DNA of 64,000 nucleotides from Bacteroides sp. OM05-12 (GTDB taxonomy: Bacteria > Bacteroidota > Bacteroidia > Bacteroidales > Bacteroidaceae). Positions 17,801 through 27,501 of the stretch are shown here, piece after piece. A program made the position numbers and the translations under genes. Every line of letters starts with the position of its first letter. Within the stretch, counting starts at the first letter, position 1. The notes beneath the pieces were generated by a model. It was not told the origin of the DNA. It made no database searches and worked only from the letters and a program-made list of their open reading frames with translations. The DNA lies in the NCBI RefSeq assembly GCF_003438995.1, contig NZ_QSUN01000017.1, positions 1 to 64,000 of the forward strand, in the 5' to 3' direction.

Positions 17801-20443
17801 CGCTTTATTCAAGACTGCCTTATCATTAATCATCAAATCAATTGTAGCAGACAACTCCCCTAAAGTAGCTGTTACTGTACAAGTCTGCCCTTTCACATTA
17901 CCGGCTGTGAATAATCCTTGACTGATAGAGCCATAACTATTATTGACTTTCCATACGGGAGTTCCTTCTACAGTTGCTCCATATTGATCTGTAATACGGG
18001 CGGAAAGCTGAAGTTTTTGTCCCGGAGGAACAATCAAACTTGCAGGCTTCACTATCTCTATCGCCGAAGCATAAGGAGCAGACGAATAAACCGTCAACTT
18101 ATGACCTGGGGCTTTTATCTTCTTCTCCGCAATATTATTACGATAAAATGTTACTGTTTTTTCTGATATTTCAGGGTTATAAACCACATAAGTATAAACT
18201 CCATCCTTATTTTTATAAGTAGTGGCAGTTGGAATGTCAGCATGTACTTCCCAATCAATATCGCCATAAGTACGATGAGAATGAAGAATGTAATAGCTGA
18301 TGCCACCGGTATCCGGATTCTTAACGGTCGGTTTATCTTCATTCCACATTCTTTCAAAAACATTAGCCGCACTATCCGGATCAAAGCGTTGCAAATAAGA
18401 AAGGACTACATTTCCTAATCCCGACTCTTTTCCTAATGATTCACCGTTTGCATTTTCATTTTCCCATCCGCCTATTTCTTTCTTATCCCACATCTGTGCA
18501 TAGTCACGACGTGCAAAGTCAAGATCTTCAGAGAGATATTTCAGACAAGGAGAAATAGGCATCCATTGAATAGAATGCATCCAGACCGGATCACCGCTAA
18601 ACCACGTCCACCAACCTATGCCCTGTGAAGTCAGATTACTGTTATAAGGTTTCGTATAAAGTTCCCTGTTAATATTTTCATTATCACGGTCAAACCAATA
18701 TTCCGCCACGCCACGTGATTCCGCAGTCCAACCAAAGATAGCAGCATCGCGCATCTCTTTATTTCCGGTAGCAACACCAAGCAAATACATACCTCCCCAT
18801 CCTTGCATCGCTTCCGATGTTGATTCCTGTCCGTTCCCGTTCCAGCCGCCTAAACCTCCGGCATAAGAATGTCCTGCCCAAGGGTCAAACGTGCGGAAGA
18901 AAGGAAAATCTTTATCCGATTTATCCCAATTGGCATAATCCTTTGCCACAAGCGTAAGCATTTCTCCGTAATTCCGGCAGAAATCTTCATCAAACAAAGC
19001 GAGAAGAGCTCCGGCATAAGTATAATATCCGTAATGGAAATGGTGATCATTAAATGTATCCGAATCATAACTGGTATCATAACCAATCAAAGCCCCCCAA
19101 CGTTGATAACGTGCAAAAAAGAAATTATTCTCACCCGGTGTATAAGTCAACCAGTTTACCATAACATCTTTCAATCGTTGGCGGCACTTCTCAAAAAGCT
19201 CCGTCTCTCCCATTTCATAGGCGAACGTCATATAAAGGGCCATCTGTGTCAATCCTTTTCCACCCCAATAAGTATCCGCTCCGAAACTACCCTTATCAGC
19301 ATAATCCGCAATCATTTGTTTCATGCGTTCCCGGTTATAAGGACTACTCAAGTCCTGCATTTCTTTAGGAGCTGCATAATAAGGAAGAATACCATTAAAA
19401 TCATAAGTAACTGTAAAAGTATTCCCTTCTGCCATTTTCATTTTCCCACGAGGGGTGGCATACGTATAATCCGTAAAGCTGAAATTCATCTCCGAACGTT
19501 TATAATGATGCGGTATGAATCCTTGCAGGATATTTCGTTCGCTACCTCCAATCAAGTTTTCCGTACTCACTTTCCAGGTAGAGGCAACCTTTCCGGTTGT
19601 TTCATTATAATCCCATTTTACGTCTGTAGAACGGGGAATCACATAAGCATAAGAAGCAAAAGCATCTAAATCTTCTTTCTGAGGCAACACGGCAACAGAG
19701 ATAAACTGCTTACTACCATTAAACTTGATGGAAACAAGATCTCCCTTTTGCTCAAACGACGTACCATCCGGCACATATATACCGTATGCATCCTCACCCA
19801 ACATCACCACCAAACGGTTTGTTGTCACAGGCAAACTTATTTCTTTGGATACTGTAAAGAAACGGGCATTCTTGACTCTAAACTGTGGAACAATATTCTT
19901 TGTTTCAACCCATGTGAAAGGAATACCATGAGCCAATGTCACCTTCATTTCCTTTTCACCTTGCGCCAACTTCATCTCAAGTCCCCAATCGTGCCAGTTT
20001 TCTGCGATTGCCGACTCCGGATAGAATTTACTGCCGGTTATCTCTAACTGTGTATTCCATTTCATTTCGCATCCATCAGGGCTCCAAAATGTAGGATAAG
20101 CAATATAAATGCCATAATCTTCCGCATTAACCACTTGCGGATAAGCCCATAAGTTGCCGGAATAACGGGTATTCAATAAATCCGTCCACCAGTCATTCGT
20201 TGGAATAGGTTCACCGTCTTCTCTGATAAACAACTCTTTAGTTTGCATAATCCTACTCTTGTCACCACTATGCTCATTTGTCCAACTTTTAGAAAGCGGA
20301 GGATATTCCGCATAACTGCCTTTACCTACCTTAACCGGGTTTTGAGCTACTACTTTAACGCCGATATTCAATAAAGGGACAATAAAAAAGGCAATAATCA
20401 ATAAAGCTACTTTTGAAAAAGATTTCTGCTGAAACTGTACCAT
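14888..20443 (-). CDS. GH81 endo-beta-1,3-glucanase, multi-domain, with three discoidin domains and T9SS-type tail
   Basis: A 1851-residue secreted enzyme predicted to cleave beta-1,3-glucan internally by inversion. After the signal peptide, the GH81 catalytic region spans about residues 40-785 (PTNDWWTDLL near its start). It contains DHHFHYGYY (Asp near 466) and ESTSEAMQGWGG (Glu near 540), which fit the catalytic acid and base segments of the family. The C-terminal half alternates Ig/Big-like domains with three F5/8 type C (discoidin) domains at about 961-1084, 1262-1384 and 1561-1683. Each discoidin domain ends in a Y/W-G-x-S-x-x-E motif. A Por-secretion-like tail occupies about 1775-1851. 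It is the last gene of the minus-strand glucan locus, 35 bp after the long GH3 gene. The discoidin domains probably bind glycans. Confidence 0.9.
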   Translation of the reverse strand: MVQFQQKSFSKVALLIIAFFIVPLLNIGVKVVAQNPVKVGKGSYAEYPPLSKSWTNEHSGDKSRIMQTKELFIREDGEPIPTNDWWTDLLNTRYSGNLWAYPQVVNAEDYGIYIAYPTFWSPDGCEMKWNTQLEITGSKFYPESAIAENWHDWGLEMKLAQGEKEMKVTLAHGIPFTWVETKNIVPQFRVKNARFFTVSKEISLPVTTNRLVVMLGEDAYGIYVPDGTSFEQKGDLVSIKFNGSKQFISVAVLPQKEDLDAFASYAYVIPRSTDVKWDYNETTGKVASTWKVSTENLIGGSERNILQGFIPHHYKRSEMNFSFTDYTYATPRGKMKMAEGNTFTVTYDFNGILPYYAAPKEMQDLSSPYNRERMKQMIADYADKGSFGADTYWGGKGLTQMALYMTFAYEMGETELFEKCRQRLKDVMVNWLTYTPGENNFFFARYQRWGALIGYDTSYDSDTFNDHHFHYGYYTYAGALLALFDEDFCRNYGEMLTLVAKDYANWDKSDKDFPFFRTFDPWAGHSYAGGLGGWNGNGQESTSEAMQGWGGMYLLGVATGNKEMRDAAIFGWTAESRGVAEYWFDRDNENINRELYTKPYNSNLTSQGIGWWTWFSGDPVWMHSIQWMPISPCLKYLSEDLDFARRDYAQMWDKKEIGGWENENANGESLGKESGLGNVVLSYLQRFDPDSAANVFERMWNEDKPTVKNPDTGGISYYILHSHRTYGDIDWEVHADIPTATTYKNKDGVYTYVVYNPEISEKTVTFYRNNIAEKKIKAPGHKLTVYSSAPYASAIEIVKPASLIVPPGQKLQLSARITDQYGATVEGTPVWKVNNSYGSISQGLFTAGNVKGQTCTVTATLGELSATIDLMINDKAVLNKAEIEPQQPYLEVGKSLNFSLKAEDQYGNAYLTKVDWKIMKDGQVVKTDSILDVQTVGIYTVQATADGKTYSEQVYLSPKLANIALNKKAYSSSEENTGTLTRYVTDGDKTTRWGSEHADNQWVYVDLGEKSYISHVSLVWEASYASLYEIQVSDNGKSWTTLKTVNGLGGTESIDLNCEARYIKMNGLQRATSYGFSLYEFEVYGVPSSLSEDDILGIQITAPSMLLKQGESIQLQGTAYNGKGEVVPAQLSWKVNGDGTIINGLFTPQQYGNVTVEAASGNKKAAATFVVEESINLTSVEVSPGSAVLVVGDSQEFDITFLDQFGCNIPVEGLEYKITGEGKATFVNNRFTATTPGDYKLIVGKGKVSKTINIKVAQIEDVNLAFNKPARASGSEGENMPSNVNDGDMSTRWGSSFEDGAYIQIDLEGSYIINRFKLFWEASYATAYRIDVSLDEEDWTTVYEKSSCRGGNEDFTIEETAARYIRLVCLKRSSVYGASLWEMEVYGNAKWDNPVPTDIQVLPQPLVFYCDETTPLETIVLDQYGIALQKDKTVVYTPNGGGTIVNGNSFKATTTGDYTLKVSYGTLQKEFPFSVYPKRVLSRMVVEPEYYKLKAGESLELKAKGFDQYGNPYTVNPNWSCKAEGVISASGVFCTNNLGTYVVTATASGMTATANIEVISIDNTNLVLKKPVETSSGDGNAAVDGNGGTRWISAEQDGPEWIKVDMQDAYLVTDIEIDWETASAADYEVQISPNGEIWNTLQSVSDKTGKRTDKFRVSGMGRYLRIYCTRRSTVWGYSIFELRAFGEKVKPEEPYYIHLIDPVKTLTVGETVKYVAEVRDIDDRLIVDYPLNWSVTGGKIDVDGTYHATLVGDYLLTVSCKLANFTLPISVQSFTGLNEVNKAMVVRNGNELRISGDDIEDVMLFDIQGKMIIINKVREADEFTIEVGNRTGIYVLMIRKRVGHEVLKIVL

Positions 20444-20478
20444 TCTATTTTCTCCTATTTAGTATTTTATTTATGAAT

Positions 20479-23400
20479 CTATTTTTTAATGAATCTTTGT
20501 GTGTAGGCATTCTTTCCATCCTTAACCCTGACAATATAAAAGCCCTCATCCAGACCGGAAACATCCAACATCATTTCCATATTATCCACACCATAAACTT
20601 TGCTCAACACAACAGTTCCACTTACATTATATATTTCTATAGAGGAAATGCTACTATTCAAACGTACTGTCAGTACATCATGAACCGGATTCGGATAAAT
20701 ATTCAAGGCCTCAACAGAGATTTCTTCCATACCAATCGGTTCACCTCCTGTGGTATAACCTTGCATACCATACCCATACTGGAATAAAGGATCACCATAT
20801 ACAGGCTCCAAGTGCTCACCAAGAATTATCTTGGAACGAATTTCTTGACGCTCTGCCGTTGTGGCTCCCAGATCAAAAGGAAGATCCCATTTCTCTGCTT
20901 GCCCTGTCAGGTTGTCTGTTCCGACTTGTTCCATAGAACGAGGGAGTTGCCAAGGTAATCGTCCTTTCGGGGCATAATCGCCAAACAACACCTGGTTCAA
21001 TGCGGGACCGGCTCCATCACCCGGACGGTAGGCAATCAGAATAGCATCTGCATACTCTAAAATATTGGACAAGACAAACGGACGAGGCATTATCAAGACA
21101 ACAACAACCGGCTTACCTAAAGCACGAGCTTGTTGTAAAGTCGTCAAATCGTATTCCTCCAAATTATGTTCCGTTGCATCATGCACATAAGGCATTTCCG
21201 TATTCCACATAGTACCATGTGTATAAGTCGGCTCACCGATAATTACAATCGAGGCATCCGGATTAGTTTCCGTATCAGAAACGGAGAATCCATTCTCCTG
21301 TCCCAATTGCCGCAAAGCCTCATACATGGTTTTAGCACCATGTTCACGGTGGAAATAACTGGTCCAGATGCGGTAAGAATCTCCATCATTCGCTCTCGAA
21401 CCTACCACCCGATATCTCTTTCCTGCCGACTTATCCAAAGGAAGCACACCTTTCTCATTCTTCAATAAAGTCATTGACTGACGTGCAGCATCAATTACCA
21501 ATTCCTGGCTTTCTTTTGTATACCAAGTCTCTTCATACTTACTTTTATTATCGGCATTCCCATAAGGGTCTTCAAATACTCCCAGTTTAAACTTCACGGT
21601 AAGAATACGTTTTACAGCCTCATTAATCCGTTCTTCGCCTACTTCACGGATAAATGTATCCATACTGAAGCCTTCAGCTCCGGGGTCGGCCCCACCCATT
21701 ACGTCAGCTCCTGCCAAGGCACAATCTATCCATGCCCCCCAAGGCAGCCAATCCGTACAGACCACACCATCAAAACCAATAATATTTCTCAAATAATCAG
21801 TAATCTTTTTGCTATCACCAGCCCCCGGACCACCCGGATCAATAAAAGAACTGCCTGCATAGCCCGGCATTACTGCACCGCCTCCGGCGTCCATGTGAGC
21901 AAACCACGGTTTCATGTGGTATTTAGCTGTTACAGCATCATATACAATCAAAGCTTCACCACCGGCTCCCTCACCCGGCCAATGTTTTGTCGTCACCATA
22001 ATAGAAGAAGGACAAAGTTCCGGCCCGTTCTGAAAACCACTAATCATGGCACGCACCATAGCTGCTGCAAAATCGGCATCTTCTCCGCATCCTTCCTGTA
22101 TTCTGGGATAAAGAACTTTTGTTCCTACCTCAGCCAAAGGTCCTAAAACACCTCTTGCACCTACCGCTATCTGCTCCGTACGTTGAATATTTGTCACTTG
22201 ATGAGCAATATCCAAATTACGTGAGGCAGCCATTGTGCTCTGTGTGGGATAGGTAGTTTGATAACCGTGAATATTATCTCCGGCAGAAACAAAAGGAATA
22301 CCCAATCTGGTAGTTGCCGCCGTTTTTTGTTTAAGGAACATATCACTCACCGTACCCGGTCCGAATGCCCATCCTGCCAACGGATAGTTCTGTGCATTAT
22401 AAAACATCTGATAGGCTTTCTCCTCTATCGTCATCTGTGCCATAAGGTCTGTAACCCGTACATCTACCGGTAAACGCCAATTCTCATAATCATCAACTTT
22501 CCCGTTTTTATTCAAGTCCCTGCAACCATCTATAATTTTAATACCATCAGAGACGGCTGTCACAGCCGGTAGATAAAGGCTGAACTGACCTAAATCCGAA
22601 TTCTTGGTCTCACCATCTACTTTCGTTACAATATACCATTTATAAGTCCACCGATCAGGTAAATCCTGCGTCAGTGTGAACGAATTGGTTGCCGACTCTC
22701 CTACTTTTGTAAAACGGTCAAGCAAACTTCCGCATTTGTACCAATCATAATCATCCCGAGTAATATTGAGCCATATTTCATAAGATTGTGCACCGGACAC
22801 CGTTTCCCATTCCAATGTCGGACGACGGGTATCTACTACCATTGCCTTAGATGAAGGGCGTAAAGTTTTAAAGGAAGGTTCACCGGGAAGAATCGGTTCG
22901 GGATTCGGGTTTGGATTCGGATCAATAACATCATCCGGTCCGCTACCGGGGCTATACACTTCAAATTCAAACAAAGAGTAACTGTAAGGAGTATTACGCT
23001 CTATACCCCGCATACGTATATATTGACCGACAACCGTATTGAATGTAAAATCATCTACACGAGCTTCCTGCGGCAAATTATTACCGTTAAACTCATAAGC
23101 TTTCAGCCAGTTGACATTATCCACTGAAACCTCAATCACATAATGTTTCCCCGAAGCAGCTTCCCAACGAAGAATCACCCTGCCTATATAAAACTGCAAA
23201 CCCAGATTTACCGTAATACTTTCCTCATCATTGGCCTCACTCTCCCAACGTGTCGTTACATTTCCGTCGACAGCAAAATTAGATTGATTTGCTCCGTCCC
23301 CACGGACTGAGGAACATTCGGTACTCATACCGGCGGCAATATTACCAACTCCGGTCATAATAACATCTCCTACCGTATTATCATTCGTTCTGGTCTGCAA

Positions 23401-24804
23401 AGTAGCGGCTTCCGACTCATTGCCTTTGGCATCATACGCCCTGATGGAAAACGTATATTCGGTATCAGGAGACAGGTTACTGATTGTCATAGAGGTAGAA
23501 TTACCATCTATCAGAGTTTCAAAAGCTCCGTCCTTAAATATCTTATAATGATCCACTCCTACATTATCCGTAGAAGCCGTCCATTGCAGGAACACCGCAT
23601 AGACAGCAGGAGTAGCAGTAAAATCAGTTGGAACAGTAGGCGGTTCTTTATCCGATTGTACGTCCGGATTAACTCCATAAAGCTCCCATTCAAAAATAGA
23701 ATAGCCGAAATTCTCATTACGCTTCGTACCCGTCAATCTTACATAACGCCCTACAACGTCGTCCAAGCCATATAATCCATCGATTCTGGTTCCGGCAGGC
23801 ATATCACTTTTAACCAAAGCCTGAGACCATTCACTACCATCATCCGATACTTCTATCTTATAATCCTTCGCATTAGCCGTTTCCCAGCTTATTCTCATAT
23901 CGGTAACAGCATACCGATGTCCCAAATCAACTTTTATCCATTGCGGGTCCACTCCCGAGATACTCTCCCAACGAGTATTATAATTGCCATCAAAGGCAAA
24001 AGCCGCTTCATTGTCTCCCTTGACCGAAGAAGCCTCTACTCCATCTCCGGGAATGGATAATTTTTCTTTATTCGGAATGGCTTCAACGAGAGCCGATGCC
24101 GATATTCCGTTATTTGTAGCGGTAACAGTATAAAATCCCGCAACAAGAGCCCTGAACACCCCTTCAGGAGAAACAGTTGCATTGTCTTCTTTCACACTCC
24201 ATGATGTAGGTTGAGATAACTCGAAAGAATTCCCCATTTGGTCTTTTCCTTCGATGAAAAGGGAGAAATTCTCACCTACCTTAGTAATTAGTTTATCTTT
24301 ATTCAGAAAAACGAGAGATGACAATTCCGGCGTTACGGGAGGATATACCTCAAATTCATAGATAGAATAACCGTAGCCTAATTGGAGTTCCACACCTTGA
24401 AATTTAATGTAGCGGCACGAGATATTCTCATCGGTCAGATTAATATTGTCTGTCCTGTTACCCGCCGCCATATCCGAATAATCTTTCTGATTCGTGAAAT
24501 CAGACCCATTTGTAGAGAATGAAATATTGTAAGCTTTCGCATTGGCTGCTTCCCAATAGATTTTAATATAACCGACAGGCTTATCCGCCCCTAAATCAAC
24601 TATGAACCAGATATCATCCGCCACTGTGGATTCTTGCCACTGGTTTCCGGTAAGATTTCCGTCAAATAGTCTATCGAAACCGGCACTCGTTGCATTTGTA
24701 GAAGAGACCTTCAATCCGGTATATTTTTGAGAATACCCGTGGGCATTAAATATCACCAGAAAAATAAAAGTCAGGATTTGTATTTTTTTGATTTGTTTCA
24801 TCAT
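20479..24804 (-). CDS. GH3 family glycoside hydrolase with three discoidin domains, Fn3 and T9SS-type tail
   Basis: A 1441-residue exported enzyme, far longer than usual for GH3. Order: signal peptide; discoidin 1 (about 30-155); Ig-like (160-245); discoidin 2 (250-385); Fn3 (390-480); discoidin 3 (490-625). A Pro/Asn linker (NPNPNPEP near 633), a second Fn3-like domain, the GH3 catalytic region (about 770-1350) and a Por-secretion tail (LNIYPNPVHD, then GFYIVRV) follow. Just before the catalytic part, DLNKNGKVDDYE resembles a calcium-binding loop. The likely nucleophile is Asp in VVCTDWLPWG (near 1016), with KHWPGEG upstream. A role as surface or extracellular beta-glucosidase on beta-glucan fragments is inferred from context. 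It is separated from the preceding GH3 gene by 416 bp and from GH81 by 35 bp. Confidence 0.88.
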   Translation of the reverse strand: MMKQIKKIQILTFIFLVIFNAHGYSQKYTGLKVSSTNATSAGFDRLFDGNLTGNQWQESTVADDIWFIVDLGADKPVGYIKIYWEAANAKAYNISFSTNGSDFTNQKDYSDMAAGNRTDNINLTDENISCRYIKFQGVELQLGYGYSIYEFEVYPPVTPELSSLVFLNKDKLITKVGENFSLFIEGKDQMGNSFELSQPTSWSVKEDNATVSPEGVFRALVAGFYTVTATNNGISASALVEAIPNKEKLSIPGDGVEASSVKGDNEAAFAFDGNYNTRWESISGVDPQWIKVDLGHRYAVTDMRISWETANAKDYKIEVSDDGSEWSQALVKSDMPAGTRIDGLYGLDDVVGRYVRLTGTKRNENFGYSIFEWELYGVNPDVQSDKEPPTVPTDFTATPAVYAVFLQWTASTDNVGVDHYKIFKDGAFETLIDGNSTSMTISNLSPDTEYTFSIRAYDAKGNESEAATLQTRTNDNTVGDVIMTGVGNIAAGMSTECSSVRGDGANQSNFAVDGNVTTRWESEANDEESITVNLGLQFYIGRVILRWEAASGKHYVIEVSVDNVNWLKAYEFNGNNLPQEARVDDFTFNTVVGQYIRMRGIERNTPYSYSLFEFEVYSPGSGPDDVIDPNPNPNPEPILPGEPSFKTLRPSSKAMVVDTRRPTLEWETVSGAQSYEIWLNITRDDYDWYKCGSLLDRFTKVGESATNSFTLTQDLPDRWTYKWYIVTKVDGETKNSDLGQFSLYLPAVTAVSDGIKIIDGCRDLNKNGKVDDYENWRLPVDVRVTDLMAQMTIEEKAYQMFYNAQNYPLAGWAFGPGTVSDMFLKQKTAATTRLGIPFVSAGDNIHGYQTTYPTQSTMAASRNLDIAHQVTNIQRTEQIAVGARGVLGPLAEVGTKVLYPRIQEGCGEDADFAAAMVRAMISGFQNGPELCPSSIMVTTKHWPGEGAGGEALIVYDAVTAKYHMKPWFAHMDAGGGAVMPGYAGSSFIDPGGPGAGDSKKITDYLRNIIGFDGVVCTDWLPWGAWIDCALAGADVMGGADPGAEGFSMDTFIREVGEERINEAVKRILTVKFKLGVFEDPYGNADNKSKYEETWYTKESQELVIDAARQSMTLLKNEKGVLPLDKSAGKRYRVVGSRANDGDSYRIWTSYFHREHGAKTMYEALRQLGQENGFSVSDTETNPDASIVIIGEPTYTHGTMWNTEMPYVHDATEHNLEEYDLTTLQQARALGKPVVVVLIMPRPFVLSNILEYADAILIAYRPGDGAGPALNQVLFGDYAPKGRLPWQLPRSMEQVGTDNLTGQAEKWDLPFDLGATTAERQEIRSKIILGEHLEPVYGDPLFQYGYGMQGYTTGGEPIGMEEISVEALNIYPNPVHDVLTVRLNSSISSIEIYNVSGTVVLSKVYGVDNMEMMLDVSGLDEGFYIVRVKDGKNAYTQRFIKK

Positions 24805-24897
24805 TCGGATTTAATAAGATATTAATAAGATTCCGGAAGTCAAGCAGTAATCCGACTCGTTTTTTTAGCCGATTACAGAAGCAATCAACTAATCCTT

Positions 24898-24953
24898 CAT
24901 CCTTCAGGAAGTTCCGGAAACACGATTAACAAAGGCTTTCGAGCTGAAGGATG
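24898..24953. repeat. Inverted repeat CATCCTTCAG/CTGAAGGATG
   Basis: CATCCTTCAG (24898-24907) pairs with CTGAAGGATG (24944-24953) around a 36-nt loop. The same arm sequence forms a second stem-loop at 25141-25206. Both lie in the 416-bp gap between the two GH3 genes and flank array C. Confidence 0.6.
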
Positions 24954-24981
24954 GTTTATCCGTCAATCTTTCAGCTTCATA

Positions 24982-25069
24982 ATTTTCAAGTACCCGTATC
25001 TTTGTTTTCAAACATACGGTCGATTGAATTCAAACATACGGTCGATTGATCACAAACGTCCGTATGTTT
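24982..25069. repeat. 22-bp-period repeat array C
   Basis: Four units start at 24982, 25004, 25026 and 25048. The middle two share TTCAAACATACGGTCGATT. The core ATACGGTCGATTG is the arm sequence of the hairpins in arrays A and D. It lies inside the glucan locus, downstream of the 745-residue GH3 gene and upstream of the long GH3 gene. Confidence 0.7.
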
Positions 25070-25140
25070 TTTCAATCATCATAATTATTATATAAACCAC
25101 CGCTGATTTTATTTAAAACTCAACGGTGGTTCAGATTAAA

Positions 25141-25206
25141 ATCCTTCAGTCATCCTTCAGCCCGGGAACCTTTATTCATCGCAATTTCCGCTATCGACTG
25201 AAGGAT
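25141..25206. repeat. Stem-loop ATCCTTCAGTC/GACTGAAGGAT after the GH3 gene
   Basis: The 11-bp arms are at 25141-25151 and 25196-25206. It begins 15 bp past the stop of the minus-strand GH3 gene (25221). No T run follows on the minus strand, so it may stabilise or process the mRNA instead of terminating it. Confidence 0.55.
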
Positions 25207-25220
25207 GAAAGACATTTCAA

Positions 25221-27458
25221 TTAATTTAAAATAAAGGATGCAGAAGTACCTGCCGCACTACTTGGAGCTATCCAAACTTCAAACTCACCGGCTTCGGCAC
25301 GTTTTACCATATCTGCATTCCAGTAAGCAAGATCCTTTTCCGTAATCTGGAAAGAAACGGTTCTACTTTGTCCGGCTTTGATAGCGACTTTCTTGAAATC
25401 TTTCAACTCTTTGACCGGGCGAACCAACGAACCTACTTTATCTCTGATGTAAAGTTGTACAACTTCATCCGCATCATATTTTCCTGTATTGGAAACCTCA
25501 CAAGTAGCAATCAATACATCACCTTTATTCATATTGGTCTTAGATAATTTCACATCCCCATACTTAAAAGTGGTATATGACAAACCATAACCAAACGGGA
25601 ACAAAGGAGAATCACCTGCGTCCAAATGATAACTTGTAAATCCCAACGACGTCTGCTTTGCACCAATCTCAATATCATCAATCAAAGTAATGTTGGATGC
25701 CGGACGTCCGGTATTCTTATGCGCATAATAGATAGGAACCTGTCCCACCATACGAGGAAGTGTCACCGGAAGTTTACCTGACGGAACAGCTTTGCCGAAT
25801 AATAAATCAGCTAAAGCCGGACCTGCCATTGTTCCTCCATGAAATGCATACAACACAGCATCGGCCATTTCCGTTTCCTCCGGTATTGTCAAAGGACGAC
25901 CGGCCATAACAATCATCACCACCGGTTTACCCGTAGCTTTCAACGCTTTCAGCATCTCTCTTTGAGCACCCGGAAGACTTATATCCGCGCGACAACGTGC
26001 CTCTCCCGACAAAACAGCCTCTTCACCTGCAAAGAACAAGATTACATCTGCTTTTACGGCAGCAGCAACAGCTTTCTTAATACCATCCTCACTCTTATCA
26101 CGACTGTAAGTCAAGCCTTGCTCTGCTATCACCTTCACATCTTTCCCACACAACTCTTTAATTGCTGTAAGCGGAGTTACGGAGTGTTCCGGCTCTGCAT
26201 CAAAGCACCATGTGCCCACCTGATCTGCCTGAGCATCGGAAAGAGGACCTACAACAGCAACCGATTTAACGGTATTCTTTACAGGAAGTACGCCATCATT
26301 CTTCAATAGAACAGCACCTTCAATCGCTGCATTTTTCGCTTTCTGCAAAGACTCAGCGGTATAGAATGGTTGTTCTTTTTGAATCTCTGTATAAGGATTA
26401 TCAAATAACCCTAAACGGAACTTCATACGAAGAATATTGCGAACAGATTCATCCAATAACTTTTCATCAACCTGACCCGATTTTACCAAGTCTTCCAAAT
26501 GAATCAGATAAGCATATCCCATCATATCCATATCAACACCCGCCAAAATAGCTTTCAATCCTGCATCTTTCAAGTCTTTGCAAAATCCGTGCGGAATCAT
26601 CTGCTCAATAGAGCCCCAGTCACTAACTAGAACACCATCATATTTCCACTCATCACGCAATATATCACGGTTCAAGAACTTGTTTCCGGAAGAAGGTACA
26701 CCATTTATATCATTAAAAGAACACATAAATGATGCAGCACCAACTTCGGCAGCTTTCTCAAATGGGGGAAGAAAGACTTCGCGAAGCTGAATCTCCGGAA
26801 TCCAAGTTGTATTATAATCTTTCCCGGATTCTGTAGCCCCATAAGCGGCAAAGTGCTTGGCACAAGCAGCCATAGAGGTAGGAGAAGATAAATCTTCTCC
26901 CTGAAAACCTTTCACCATGGCAGCTCCCATTACAGACGTAAGATAAGGATCTTCACCACAAGACTCAGCTATACGTCCCCAACGCGGGTCACGACTTACG
27001 TCGATCATTGGAGCAAATGTCCAACGTATACCGGCTGAAGTTGCCTCCAGCGCAGCTACTCTAGCTCCATCCTCTGCCACTTGGGGATTCCATGAGGCAG
27101 CTTGCCCCAATGGAATCGGAAAAATTGTTTTAAAACCATGAATGACGTCACGAGCAAAAATCATCGGAATATGCAAACGACTCTCTTCCACAGCAATGCG
27201 CTGTAACTCGTTGACAGTCTTCGCATCCAACTCGTTCAATATAGAACCGACTTTTCCTGCACGAATCATACTTTTCATATCATCGGATAAGCCCGTCCCT
27301 GTCAGCTGATTCATTTGGCCGATCTTCTCCTGCAATGTCATCTTCGAGACTAATTCGTCAATCCGCTGTTCCATTGCAGTATCTGCTTGGCTATAGGCAG
27401 CCAGAGACGTACTCACCGAAAACGCTAGTACACAAAATTTATTTAAATAACGATTCAT
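25221..27458 (-). CDS. bglX: GH3 beta-glucosidase (BglX type)
   Basis: This 745-residue exported beta-glucosidase has the standard BglX length and layout: a signal peptide (LAAYSQ), a TIM-barrel domain, an alpha/beta sandwich domain and a C-terminal Fn3-like domain. The nucleophile Asp is in VLVSDWGS (near residue 280). Other family motifs are DPRWGRIAESCGEDPYL, KHFAAYG and LFPFGYGLSYT. It has neither a lipobox nor the T9SS-like tail found on its neighbours, so it is probably periplasmic, where it would finish imported gluco-oligosaccharides (inference). The small gene at 27502-27654 ends 43 bp upstream, and an array/stem-loop gap of 416 bp follows. Confidence 0.93.
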   Translation of the reverse strand: MNRYLNKFCVLAFSVSTSLAAYSQADTAMEQRIDELVSKMTLQEKIGQMNQLTGTGLSDDMKSMIRAGKVGSILNELDAKTVNELQRIAVEESRLHIPMIFARDVIHGFKTIFPIPLGQAASWNPQVAEDGARVAALEATSAGIRWTFAPMIDVSRDPRWGRIAESCGEDPYLTSVMGAAMVKGFQGEDLSSPTSMAACAKHFAAYGATESGKDYNTTWIPEIQLREVFLPPFEKAAEVGAASFMCSFNDINGVPSSGNKFLNRDILRDEWKYDGVLVSDWGSIEQMIPHGFCKDLKDAGLKAILAGVDMDMMGYAYLIHLEDLVKSGQVDEKLLDESVRNILRMKFRLGLFDNPYTEIQKEQPFYTAESLQKAKNAAIEGAVLLKNDGVLPVKNTVKSVAVVGPLSDAQADQVGTWCFDAEPEHSVTPLTAIKELCGKDVKVIAEQGLTYSRDKSEDGIKKAVAAAVKADVILFFAGEEAVLSGEARCRADISLPGAQREMLKALKATGKPVVMIVMAGRPLTIPEETEMADAVLYAFHGGTMAGPALADLLFGKAVPSGKLPVTLPRMVGQVPIYYAHKNTGRPASNITLIDDIEIGAKQTSLGFTSYHLDAGDSPLFPFGYGLSYTTFKYGDVKLSKTNMNKGDVLIATCEVSNTGKYDADEVVQLYIRDKVGSLVRPVKELKDFKKVAIKAGQSRTVSFQITEKDLAYWNADMVKRAEAGEFEVWIAPSSAAGTSASFILN

Positions 27459-27501
27459 ACTTTATATTCTCAATTATATCTATTCATATAATGTTTCCCT
27501 G

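Noticed and set aside
18869..19669. Long plus-strand frame (266 codons) inside the GH81 gene
   Set aside because: It is antisense to a fully supported catalytic domain, has no recognisable domain and reflects codon bias of the opposite strand.
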